NCBI RefSeq assembly: GCF_004343775.1
Contig: NZ_PTXL01000004.1
Coordinates: forward strand, 62,001-126,000
DNA from: Burkholderia sp. SRS-46
Lineage (GTDB): Bacteria > Pseudomonadota > Gammaproteobacteria > Burkholderiales > Burkholderiaceae
Direction: 5' to 3'
Length of the DNA stretch: 64,000 nucleotides
Positions 25,640 to 32,923 of the stretch are shown here, piece by piece; position 1 is the stretch's first letter, and each line of letters begins with the position of its first letter. The notes under the pieces are model-generated. The model was not told the origin of the DNA and ran no database searches. It saw nothing but the letters and a program-made list of their open reading frames with translations. A program made the translations under genes and the position numbers.

Positions 25640-26560
25640 ATGACCCGCATCCGCAGCCCCCTGAACATCGCGCAGCTCCAGGCCTTCGTGTCGGCCGCGC
25701 ACCACCGGAGCCTGCGCGCCGCCGCGCGCGAGCTCGGCGTCACGCAGCCCGCGATCACCCATACGATCCGCGAGCTGGAGACGGCGCTCAGCGCGGAGCT
25801 GCTGGCACGCAGCGTGCGCGGCGTCGAGCTGACCGCCTGCGGCCACGCGCTGCTGCCGCGCGCCGAGCAGCTGCTCGGCGACATGCGCCGCACCGTCGAG
25901 GCGGTCGAGCAGGTGAAGGGCGAAATGTCGGGACGCGTCGCGCTCGGCACGATGCCGTCGATCGCGCTGACGGCGCTGCCGCACGCGGTGACGGCGTTCC
26001 GCCGGACGATGCCGGACGTGAGCCTGCATCTGGAAGAAGTGACCGTGCCGGACGCGCTCGCGCAATTGCGCAACGGCACGCTCGACATCGCTGCGATGCA
26101 CCATGTCCCGACGCTCGACCGGGAATTCACGCAGCGGCCGCTGTGCTCGATAGAATTCACCGTCGTGATGCGCGACGGCCATCCGCTCGCGCATGCGCGC
26201 CGGCTGGAGGAGTTGCTCGATGCCGAATGGATCGTCACGGTCGGCGCCGACCAGTTTCCGCACAGCGTGATGCTGACGATGTTCGACGCGCGGGGCCTGC
26301 CGCGGCCGAAACGCCTGCTGCGCTCGCCGATGTCGTTCGCGGTGACGCTCGGGCTCGTCGCGCGCTCGGACGTGATCGGCTGCTTCACGCGCCCGCTCGC
26401 CGCGATGGTCGCGCCGCTCGGCGTCCGCACCGCCGAGCTCGACGAAACCCTGCCGCGCTTCGACCTGTCGATCATCGCGCGGCGCGACCTGCTGCCGACG
26501 CCCGCCGTCACCCGGTTCGTCACGTGCCTGCAGCAGGCGGTCAACGAAACGCTGGGCTGA
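25640..26560 (+). CDS. LysR-family transcriptional regulator
   Basis: A 306-residue LysR protein: winged helix-turn-helix at about residues 9-68 (QLQAFVSAAHHRSLRAAARE, then LGVTQPAITHTIRELE) and a periplasmic-binding-like effector domain from about residue 95. The start ATG 25640 gives the usual N-terminus. It has no divergent partner; the next gene is a lone binding protein 267 bases downstream, which it may or may not control. Confidence 0.9.
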   Translation: MTRIRSPLNIAQLQAFVSAAHHRSLRAAARELGVTQPAITHTIRELETALSAELLARSVRGVELTACGHALLPRAEQLLGDMRRTVEAVEQVKGEMSGRVALGTMPSIALTALPHAVTAFRRTMPDVSLHLEEVTVPDALAQLRNGTLDIAAMHHVPTLDREFTQRPLCSIEFTVVMRDGHPLAHARRLEELLDAEWIVTVGADQFPHSVMLTMFDARGLPRPKRLLRSPMSFAVTLGLVARSDVIGCFTRPLAAMVAPLGVRTAELDETLPRFDLSIIARRDLLPTPAVTRFVTCLQQAVNETLG

Positions 26561-26827
26561 ATCGTTCCTGCCATTGAAGCGGCTGCGTTGGCGTTGCGGC
26601 GCCGCCGCGGGGCCCGCCTTGCGGCCGGTGCAAGCCTGTTGTCAGCGAGCGCCGGCCCTAGGGACATTTCCTAGGCGCACCGGCGGTATTTTGTCTTGAT
26701 AATCTCCGCACGTCGTGCGCCCCCATCGGGCGCGCGAAACGGACCGTCCGACGCGAAGCCGCGCCGGGCAGCACGCTTACGGCGCGGCACAACCGCGCAC
26801 CCATCGAACAAAACGAGGAGTCACCGA

Positions 26828-27610
26828 GTGAAAAAAATTCTTGCGGCTGTGACGGTTGCCCTGCTCGCCGTATCGGCCGGCAGCGCGTCCGCGAAGGACT
26901 GGACCACCGTGCGTTTCGGCGTCGACGCAAGCTACCCGCCTTTCGAATCGAAAGGCCCGGACGGCAAGGTAGTTGGCTTCGACGTCGACCTCGGCAACGA
27001 AATCTGCACGCGCATGAAGGCGAAGTGCGTGTGGATCGAGAATGACTTCGACGGCATGATCCCGGCGCTGAAGGCGCGCAAGTTCGACGGCGTGCTGTCG
27101 TCGATGTCGATGACGCCGGCGCGTCAGGAGCAGATCGCCTTCTCGGCGAAGCTGTTCAACACGCCGACGCGCCTCGTCGCGAAGAAGGGTTCGGCGCTGA
27201 TGCCGGACGCGAAGTCGGTGAAGGGCCACCGCATCGGCGTCGAGCAGGGCACGATCCAGGAAACCTACGCGAAGACCTACTGGGCGCCGGCCGGCGCGAC
27301 GGTGGTGCCTTACCAGAACCAGGACCAGGTGTACGCCGACCTGATCGCGGGCCGCCTCGACGGCGCGCTGCAGGACGCGGTGCAGGCCGACATCGGCTTC
27401 CTGAAGACGCCGCGCGGCAAGGACTTCCAGTTCGCCGGCGCGGATATCGACGATCCGAAGACGCTCGGCAACGGCGCGGGCATCGGCCTGCGCAAGGAAG
27501 ACGGCGACCTGAAGGCGAAGATCGACAAGGCGATCGGCGACATGCGCAAGGACGGCACGTACGACAAGATCGCGAAGAAGTACTTCGATTTCGACGTCTA
27601 CGGCAAGTAA
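26828..27610 (+). CDS. Basic amino-acid-binding periplasmic protein (ArgT/HisJ family)
   Basis: A 260-residue substrate-binding protein. A signal peptide of about 22 residues ends SASA, then RFGVDASYPPFESKGPDGK, the ligand-site start of the lysine/arginine/ornithine/histidine binders; SSMSMTPARQEQIAFS contains the conserved T-x-x-R ligand arginine. The start is GTG 26828 with GAGGAG upstream. The permease and ATPase genes are not adjacent, so it feeds a transporter encoded elsewhere. An intrinsic terminator follows. Confidence 0.92.
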   Translation: MKKILAAVTVALLAVSAGSASAKDWTTVRFGVDASYPPFESKGPDGKVVGFDVDLGNEICTRMKAKCVWIENDFDGMIPALKARKFDGVLSSMSMTPARQEQIAFSAKLFNTPTRLVAKKGSALMPDAKSVKGHRIGVEQGTIQETYAKTYWAPAGATVVPYQNQDQVYADLIAGRLDGALQDAVQADIGFLKTPRGKDFQFAGADIDDPKTLGNGAGIGLRKEDGDLKAKIDKAIGDMRKDGTYDKIAKKYFDFDVYGK

Positions 27611-27636
27611 GCCGCGCGCGGTTTCCGCGCACGCAG

Positions 27637-27665
27637 ACGGGCTCCGCGAGGGGCCCGTTTTTATT
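27637..27665 (+). terminator. Intrinsic terminator after the ArgT-like gene
   Basis: ACGGGC pairs with GCCCGT around a GC-rich loop and is followed by TTTTTATTT, a good rho-independent signal. Confidence 0.8.
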
Positions 27666-27827
27666 TGTGCGGCGCACCGCCGAACGCGTTTTTTTCCGGG
27701 CCAAGCGGATGATTCGAAAGGCAAAAACCGTCGATCCGGCACCGGTTTGATGGGTTCGCGAAAGGCAACGTACAATCGATCTTCCACGCACACCGGATCA
27801 TTCGCGGCTGCGCCGCACTCTCTCATC

Positions 27828-28943
27828 ATGCAAACGCAGACCCATCCGCTGATTTCCCCCGCCCTCGGCACCGAGCGCCAGATCACGAGCTTCCACTACG
27901 GCCCGCGCGGCGGCCAGAAGATCTACATCCAGTCGTCGCTGCACGCCGACGAACTGCCCGGCATGCTGGTCGCCACGCTGCTGCGCCGCAAGATCGCCGC
28001 GCTCGAGAGCGCCGGCAAGCTGCGCGGCGAAATCGTGATCGTGCCGGTGCCGAACCCGATCGGCCTCGCGCAGCACGTGTTCGGCGATCACCTCGGCCGC
28101 TTCGAGCTCGGCTCGATGCAGAACTTCAACCGCAATTTCTACGATCTCGCGGCACTCGTGCTGCCGCGCGTCGAATCGCGCCTGACGGGCGACGCGCAGC
28201 GCAACGTCGCGGTCGTGCGCGCCGCCATGCGCGAAGCGCTCGACGAGCAGGCACCGCGCACCGAGCTCGAATCGCAGCGCCTCGCGCTGCAGAAGCTGTC
28301 GCACGACGCCGACATCGTGCTCGACCTGCATTGCGACAACGACGCGGTGATGCACCTGTACACGAACCCCGACCTGTGGAACGACGTCGAGCCGCTCGCA
28401 CGCTATCTCGATTCGCAGGCGTCGCTGCTCGCGCTGAACTCGGTCGGCAATCCGTTCGACGAGATCCACAGCTTCTGCTGGTCGGACCTGCGCGCGCGCT
28501 TCGGCGACCGCTTCCCGATCCCGAACGGCGCGATCTCGGTCACCGTCGAGCTGCGCAGCGAGCGCGACGTGTCGTACGACTTCGCGGAAAAGGACGCGCA
28601 GGCGATCGTCGAATACCTGACCGGGCGCGGCGTGATCGACGGCACGCCCGCGCCGCTGCCGCCGCTCGCGTATCCGGCCACGCCGCTCGCGGGCACCGAT
28701 CCGCTCGTCGCGCCGGTGTCGGGCGTGATCGTGTTCCGCACGCCGGTGGGCGCGTGGATCGAGGCGGGGCAGGAAGTGGTCGACATCGTCGATCCGCTGA
28801 CCGATCGCGTCATCACGCTGAAGAGCAGCGTATCGGGCGTGCTGTACGCGCGCCAGGTCGTGCGCTTCGCGACGGCCGGCATGGAAGTGGCGCGCATCGC
28901 CGGCGCGACGCCGATCCGCACGGGCTCGCTGCTGTCGGCCTGA
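27828..28943 (+). CDS. Succinylglutamate desuccinylase/aspartoacylase family protein
   Basis: A 371-residue M14-like zinc hydrolase related to AstE and aspartoacylase, which remove acyl groups from acidic amino acids. Zinc ligands are visible in SSLHADELPG (His, Glu) and VLDLHCDND (His), and the substrate-anchoring NFNRNFYDL lies between. The last 70 residues form a barrel-sandwich (biotinyl-like) extension around APVSGVIVFRTPVGAWIEAG. The ATG at 27828 is preferred to a longer frame. It follows a basic amino-acid-binding protein but lies beyond that gene's terminator, so they are separate units. Confidence 0.87.
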   Translation: MQTQTHPLISPALGTERQITSFHYGPRGGQKIYIQSSLHADELPGMLVATLLRRKIAALESAGKLRGEIVIVPVPNPIGLAQHVFGDHLGRFELGSMQNFNRNFYDLAALVLPRVESRLTGDAQRNVAVVRAAMREALDEQAPRTELESQRLALQKLSHDADIVLDLHCDNDAVMHLYTNPDLWNDVEPLARYLDSQASLLALNSVGNPFDEIHSFCWSDLRARFGDRFPIPNGAISVTVELRSERDVSYDFAEKDAQAIVEYLTGRGVIDGTPAPLPPLAYPATPLAGTDPLVAPVSGVIVFRTPVGAWIEAGQEVVDIVDPLTDRVITLKSSVSGVLYARQVVRFATAGMEVARIAGATPIRTGSLLSA

Positions 28944-28976
28944 GCCGCGGCGCCGGCCGCCGGCGCCCACGCAAAA

Positions 28977-29010
28977 GACATCGCCCGCTCACGCGGGCGA
29001 TGTCGTTTTC
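28977..29010. terminator. Bidirectional intrinsic terminator
   Basis: GACATCGCCCGC and GCGGGCGATGTC form perfect 12-base arms with a TTTT run on the plus side and AAAA before the left arm, so it can end both the AstE-like and the convergent metQ transcripts. Confidence 0.85.
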
Positions 29011-29046
29011 GCGGGAAGCGCGCGCCGCAACCGGCCGCGCGCCTCG

Positions 29047-29856
29047 TCAGAACGCCGGAATGATCGCGCCGCCGAACTTCGCGTCGATGAACTTGCGCAC
29101 GTCGTTCGACTCGTACGCCGCGACGAGCTTCTTCACCCACGGCTTGTCCTTGTCCTGCGCGCGCACCGCGATCAGGTTCGCGTACGGCCCCTTCAGGTCC
29201 TCGACCGCGATCGCATCCTTCTTCGGCGTCAGCCCCGCCTTCACCGCGTAGTCGGTGTTGATCGACGCGGCGTCGAGATCCGGCAGCGCACGCGGCAGCT
29301 GCGCGGCATCGAGCTCGACCAGCTTGATCTTCTTCGGGTTCTCGGCGACGTCGAGCGGCGTCGCGTTCACGCCGTTCGTGCCGGCGCCGGGCTTCAGCTT
29401 GATCACCCCGTACTTCTGCAGCAGCAGCAGCGCGCGGTTGCCGTTCGACGGGTCGTTCTGGATGCCGACCTTCGCGCCCACCGGCAAGTCATTGAGCGAT
29501 TTGAGCTTTTTCGAATAGAAGCCCATCGGCATCGTGTAGGTCAGGCCGGCGTTGACGATCTTGTAGCCGCGCTGCTTGATCTGGCTGTCGAGGAACGGCT
29601 GGTGCTGGAACCCGTTCGCGTCGAGATCGCCGGCGTCGAGCGCGGCGTTCGGCTGCACGTAGTCGTTGAACTCGATGACCTTGAGCGCGAGGCCGTCGCG
29701 TGCGGCCACCTTCGTCACCACGGCCCAGATATCCGCGTCCGGGCCGCTCATCGTGCCGACTTTCAGTGTCTGCGATTCCGCGTGCGCGCCGGGCGCCGCG
29801 AGCATCAGGGCCGCGCCGAGCGCGGCAAGGCCGGTCAACCAGTTCGAGCGTCGCAT
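29047..29856 (-). CDS. MetQ/NlpA-family methionine-binding protein
   Basis: A 269-residue periplasmic binding protein of the MetQ type, with KVGTMSGPDADIWAVV at the mature start and the conserved GFQHQPFLDSQIK and NDPSNGNRALLLLQ blocks. ATG 29856 has GAGGA at good spacing. The signal peptide ends PGAHA with no cysteine at the cleavage site, so unlike most MetQ lipoproteins this one looks secreted and soluble. MetN and MetI genes are absent nearby; it must use a transporter encoded elsewhere. Confidence 0.9.
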   Translation of the reverse strand: MRRSNWLTGLAALGAALMLAAPGAHAESQTLKVGTMSGPDADIWAVVTKVAARDGLALKVIEFNDYVQPNAALDAGDLDANGFQHQPFLDSQIKQRGYKIVNAGLTYTMPMGFYSKKLKSLNDLPVGAKVGIQNDPSNGNRALLLLQKYGVIKLKPGAGTNGVNATPLDVAENPKKIKLVELDAAQLPRALPDLDAASINTDYAVKAGLTPKKDAIAVEDLKGPYANLIAVRAQDKDKPWVKKLVAAYESNDVRKFIDAKFGGAIIPAF

Positions 29857-30163
29857 GGTGGTGTCCTCTGTCCCGTGTCGTTGTATGAACGCGCATCGTC
29901 GCATGGGGCCGGATCGCCACCAACGAACCTTATTTCATGACCATATTCCCATACGGCATCAAACCTCAGGCGAATTCGGCATAACCGCCGCGATGGCAAC
30001 CGGGCATGATTTGGTGTCGCATCGGCGCCACATTTCTTAAATATGACAAGAACTGTCACATTCATTACGTGCCCTGCCGATAAAGTTGCGGCCGGTCCGT
30101 AACAGCGCCGCCAGAGCGCCGGAACCGCAACTGGACACGCCATTTACTCGCTCGGAGAATCCT
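29857..30163. other. Divergent promoter region of metQ and porin
   Basis: About 310 bp between two divergent genes, A+T-richer than average. It contains one inverted repeat (TGACA, 5 bases, TGTCA at 30044-30058) about 105 bases upstream of the porin start. No gene is evident. Confidence 0.5.
30044..30058. promoter_or_regulatory. Inverted repeat upstream of the porin
   Basis: TGACA and TGTCA with a 5-base centre form a short operator-like inverted repeat in an AT-rich context. The regulator is unknown. Confidence 0.35.
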
Positions 30164-30166
30164 TTG
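30152..30166 (+). promoter_or_regulatory. Ribosome-binding site and TTG start of the porin
   Basis: CGGAGA at 30152-30157 is followed after six bases by TTG 30164, which begins a perfect porin signal peptide. No ATG or GTG lies at a suitable place, so the porin uses a TTG start. Confidence 0.75.
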
Positions 30167-31300
30167 AACAAGAAACTGTTGACCGCCGCCATCCTCGCAG
30201 CAACGGCCAGCGCGGCAAACGCACAAAGCAGCGTCACGCTGTACGGCCTCATCGATGCTGGTATCAGCTACGTGAACCACTCGAAGTCGGGCACCGGCAG
30301 CGACAAGCTGTTCAAGTTTGACGACGGCGTTGCGCAAGGCAGCCGCTGGGGCCTGCGCGGCACGGAAGACCTGGGCGGTGGCCTGAAGGCGATCTTCGTC
30401 CTCGAAAATGGCTTCAACGTCGGCACCGGCGTCGCCGGCCAAGGCCAGGCCATGTTCGGCCGTCAGGCATACGTCGGCCTGAGCCAGACGCAATACGGCA
30501 CGCTGACGTTCGGTCGCCAGTACTCGTTCTCGACCGACGTGCTCGGCGCGAACTACTCGACCGGCGGCAACACGGTCGCAGGCAACTACGCTTACCACGT
30601 GAACGACGTCGATCAACTGACGTCGAGCCGTATCAACAACGCCGTGAAGTTCCAGAGCGCGAACTATGCCGGCCTGACGTTCGGCGCGATGTACGGCTTC
30701 TCGAACTCGACGGACTTCGCAGGCTCGGGCGCATCGACGGGCGGTTCGTCGCGCGCATACAGCTTCGGCCTGAACTACGCGAACGGCCCGTTCTCGGTCG
30801 GTGCCGCTTACACGGACATCCGCTTCCCGGCCAGCGCGTCGCCGCAATTCCCGACGAACATCGCAAACGTCCAGGTGACCAACATTCGCGACCTGCGCTC
30901 GTATGGCGTCGGTGGCCGCTACACGTTTGGCCCGGCAACGGCATGGGCGCTGTGGACGCGTACGCAGTTCACCCCGATCTCGGGCTCGGGCGGCACGTTC
31001 TACAACGCATATGAAGCCGGCGTGAAGTACGCGATCACCCCGGCCCTGTCGGCCGCTGCGGGCTACACGTACACGAACGCGACGAAAAACGGCGGCTCGG
31101 CTCACTGGAACCAGGGCAACCTCGCGCTCGACTACGCGCTCAGCAAGCGTACCGACGTGTACGGCCTCGTGATCTACCAGCGCGCATCGGGCGACGGCGT
31201 TCAGGCACAGATCGGTTCGAACACCGGCTACTTCAACACGTCGGGCACCGGTTCGTCGAACCAGCTCGCCGCTCGCGTCGGTATCCGTCACAAGTTCTAA
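30164..31300 (+). CDS. Gram-negative porin (OmpC/Omp32-type), TTG start
   Basis: A 378-residue outer-membrane porin. The signal peptide (about 20 residues, ending ANA) precedes QSSVTLYGLIDAGISYV, and the protein ends AARVGIRHKF with the insertion-signal phenylalanine. Third codon positions are less uniformly G/C than in neighbours (many GCA, GGT, CGT codons), the pattern of a highly expressed gene. This and the strong terminator suggest a major porin. Initiation at TTG 30164 is chosen because CGGAGA lies in front and the frame further upstream has no signal peptide. Confidence 0.94.
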   Translation: MNKKLLTAAILAATASAANAQSSVTLYGLIDAGISYVNHSKSGTGSDKLFKFDDGVAQGSRWGLRGTEDLGGGLKAIFVLENGFNVGTGVAGQGQAMFGRQAYVGLSQTQYGTLTFGRQYSFSTDVLGANYSTGGNTVAGNYAYHVNDVDQLTSSRINNAVKFQSANYAGLTFGAMYGFSNSTDFAGSGASTGGSSRAYSFGLNYANGPFSVGAAYTDIRFPASASPQFPTNIANVQVTNIRDLRSYGVGGRYTFGPATAWALWTRTQFTPISGSGGTFYNAYEAGVKYAITPALSAAAGYTYTNATKNGGSAHWNQGNLALDYALSKRTDVYGLVIYQRASGDGVQAQIGSNTGYFNTSGTGSSNQLAARVGIRHKF

Positions 31301-31334
31301 AGCGTTCGCTTAACACGCGGATCACGACGGCAAA

Positions 31335-31365
31335 AGCGCCCCGCTCTCGAGCGGGGCGTTTTTTT
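31335..31365 (+). terminator. Strong intrinsic terminator after the porin
   Basis: CGCCCCGCT and AGCGGGGCG pair around a TCTCG-like loop and run straight into seven T residues. Confidence 0.9.
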
Positions 31366-31424
31366 ATGTGCTTTTAAGTTTCGCTTAATTCTGGGTTGAG
31401 AGGATGCTCTCACCCCCCCTGTTG

Positions 31425-31453
31425 GCCGCCTGAGCATCGGCGGCTTTTTTTTT
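31425..31453 (+). terminator. Second tandem terminator
   Basis: GCCGCC and GGCGGC with an eight-base loop are followed by nine T residues, 60 bases after the first terminator and on the same strand. Confidence 0.75.
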
Positions 31454-31501
31454 ACCCCGGCAACACGGCCGGCCACCACGAGACAGGATCGGAGGCTAAC
31501 G

Positions 31502-31762
31502 ATGATCGAAGATACCGTTTTCAGCCATCTGCATGCGATTCTGACGCGCCGGCACTCGCTGCCCGTCCAGAGCTGTCGCGTGTCAGTCGAGATGCAGCGC
31601 CCGTGGGGGCGCCCGTACCGCCTCGTCGAATGGACGATGCATCTCGACGCGCCCGCGCGGCGCCAGGTCGTGCGGGCCGACGCAACCGACGAGGAAATCG
31701 CCGAAGTGGTCGCGTCGCACGTGCCGGGCCGCCTGTACGGCGACGGCCGGCTGCAATTCTGA
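31502..31762 (+). CDS. Hypothetical small protein, 86 aa
   Basis: An 86-residue soluble protein with no motif I recognise. Composition is balanced, with a basic beta-strand-like middle (SVEMQRPWGRPYRLVEWTMHL) and an acidic C-terminal helix (ATDEEIAEVVASHV). GGAGG seven bases before the ATG supports a real gene. It lies just after the porin's tandem terminators and is independently expressed. Confidence 0.65.
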   Translation: MIEDTVFSHLHAILTRRHSLPVQSCRVSVEMQRPWGRPYRLVEWTMHLDAPARRQVVRADATDEEIAEVVASHVPGRLYGDGRLQF

Positions 31763-31837
31763 CGCCCAGCCGCCGCGTGCGGCACTCGGTCCCGTTCATG
31801 GCGGCCATGAAGTCTGCTACGCTGCGCGTTTTCGTCC

Positions 31838-32233
31838 ATGCCACACACGATGGAAAACGCATTCAACGAACGCGGCGTGATGATCACGCGCAACGGCCTG
31901 TCGGCCGCCGGGCAAGTCTTCCCGTTGCGTGACATTCGCCACGTCGACGTCGTCACGATCCCCAAAAACAAACTCGTCCCGTCGCTCATCTCGCTGGTCG
32001 GCGCCGTGTCGGCTGCCGCCGGCGGCCTTTACGGGTCGAGCGTCGCGCTCGTCGTCGGCGCGATGCTGGTCGTCGTCGGCTACCTCACGTGGCTGACGCA
32101 GGACGTGACCTACCGGCTCGTCGTCGACATGCCCGACGGCAAGCGCGAAGCGCTGTCGAGCGTCGACGCCGAATTCGTCGAACGGGTCGCGCAGGTCGTG
32201 CGCACCGCCCAGGCGGCCAGCGCCGCGGGCTGA
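31838..32233 (+). CDS. DUF6232-like membrane protein
   Basis: A 131-residue protein with a polar N-terminus, two adjacent membrane helices at about residues 47-84 and a soluble C-terminal beta-rich tail (TYRLVVDMPDGKREALSS). The layout and FPLRDIRHVDVV match DUF6232-type proteins, which resemble small PH-like domains on a membrane hairpin. A second ATG 12 bases later is equally possible. Function unknown. Confidence 0.68.
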   Translation: MPHTMENAFNERGVMITRNGLSAAGQVFPLRDIRHVDVVTIPKNKLVPSLISLVGAVSAAAGGLYGSSVALVVGAMLVVVGYLTWLTQDVTYRLVVDMPDGKREALSSVDAEFVERVAQVVRTAQAASAAG

Positions 32234-32342
32234 CCCTCTCCGGTTCTTTCCGCCTCCTCTCGCGCCCGCTTTTCCGCACTGCCGGCGACCGCCTAGTATG
32301 GAAAGACCGGCGCCCGGCGCCGCATCGACCGAGGAGGTCGGC

Positions 32343-32570
32343 ATGAACCCGCAATCGCTGTCCGGCATGCTCCGCGCGCAGGAATTGCTGCTCGTCTCGA
32401 TGATTCGCGCGCTTCCCCTCGACGAGCGCCGCGCGCTCGCCGAAATCTTCGCCGAGCAGATCGCCTTCGCCGAAGAAGCCCACCTCGAAGCCCGTGGCGA
32501 CCGCGACACGCACGACGCGTTCATCACGCACGCGCGCAGCCTGCTGATCCGCGTCGAATCGCTGTCGTAG
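32343..32570 (+). CDS. Hypothetical small helical protein, 75 aa
   Basis: A 75-residue, mostly helical acidic protein (SMIRALPLDERRALAEIFAE) with no recognised domain. GAGGAGG is placed seven bases before the ATG, which supports the start. It is the last of three small genes before the heme locus. Confidence 0.6.
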   Translation: MNPQSLSGMLRAQELLLVSMIRALPLDERRALAEIFAEQIAFAEEAHLEARGDRDTHDAFITHARSLLIRVESLS

Positions 32571-32923
32571 CGCGGCTAGCATGCGGGCGACCGTGTTGCC
32601 CGCCTGACTCGCCCGCCTGAGCGTCCCGGCATGCGCGACAGGCCGGGCTGTCGAGCGCGCGTGCGTTGCGCGCCCCGCTCGCGGTTGTTCCCACGCAACC
32701 GCGCTCCACGCACCGCGTCCTGCCGAAGCGCGTCATCGCCATCGCGCGATGTCCCGTCTGCTCGCCGAATCTTGTATTGATAATAATTCTCATTTACACT
32801 TCGGCAAGTTTCATCGCAATTCTTTCATCAACCAGCCGTCCGCCGCATCGCGCGGACGGGCCAGCCAGGTGAACGCGTCACCCAGCCAGCCTTCGGGCTT
32901 GTTTCATCACCGGGAGACCACCT
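32571..32923. other. Promoter region of the heme uptake operon
   Basis: About 350 bp without a gene. The right half is AT-rich and contains the Fur-box-like sequence annotated separately; the left half is ordinary GC-rich non-coding DNA. Confidence 0.6.
32779..32797. promoter_or_regulatory. Fur-box-like operator of the heme operon
   Basis: GATAATAATTCTCATTTAC matches the classical 19-base Fur consensus (GATAATGATAATCATTATC) well, especially GATAAT and the central TCATT. It lies 127 bases upstream of the receptor start, where iron-dependent repression is expected. Confidence 0.8.

Noticed and set aside
31297..31989. 230-codon minus-strand frame across the porin terminators and small genes
   Set aside because: It runs through two clear terminators and overlaps a plus-strand gene with a good ribosome site; composition is not protein-like.
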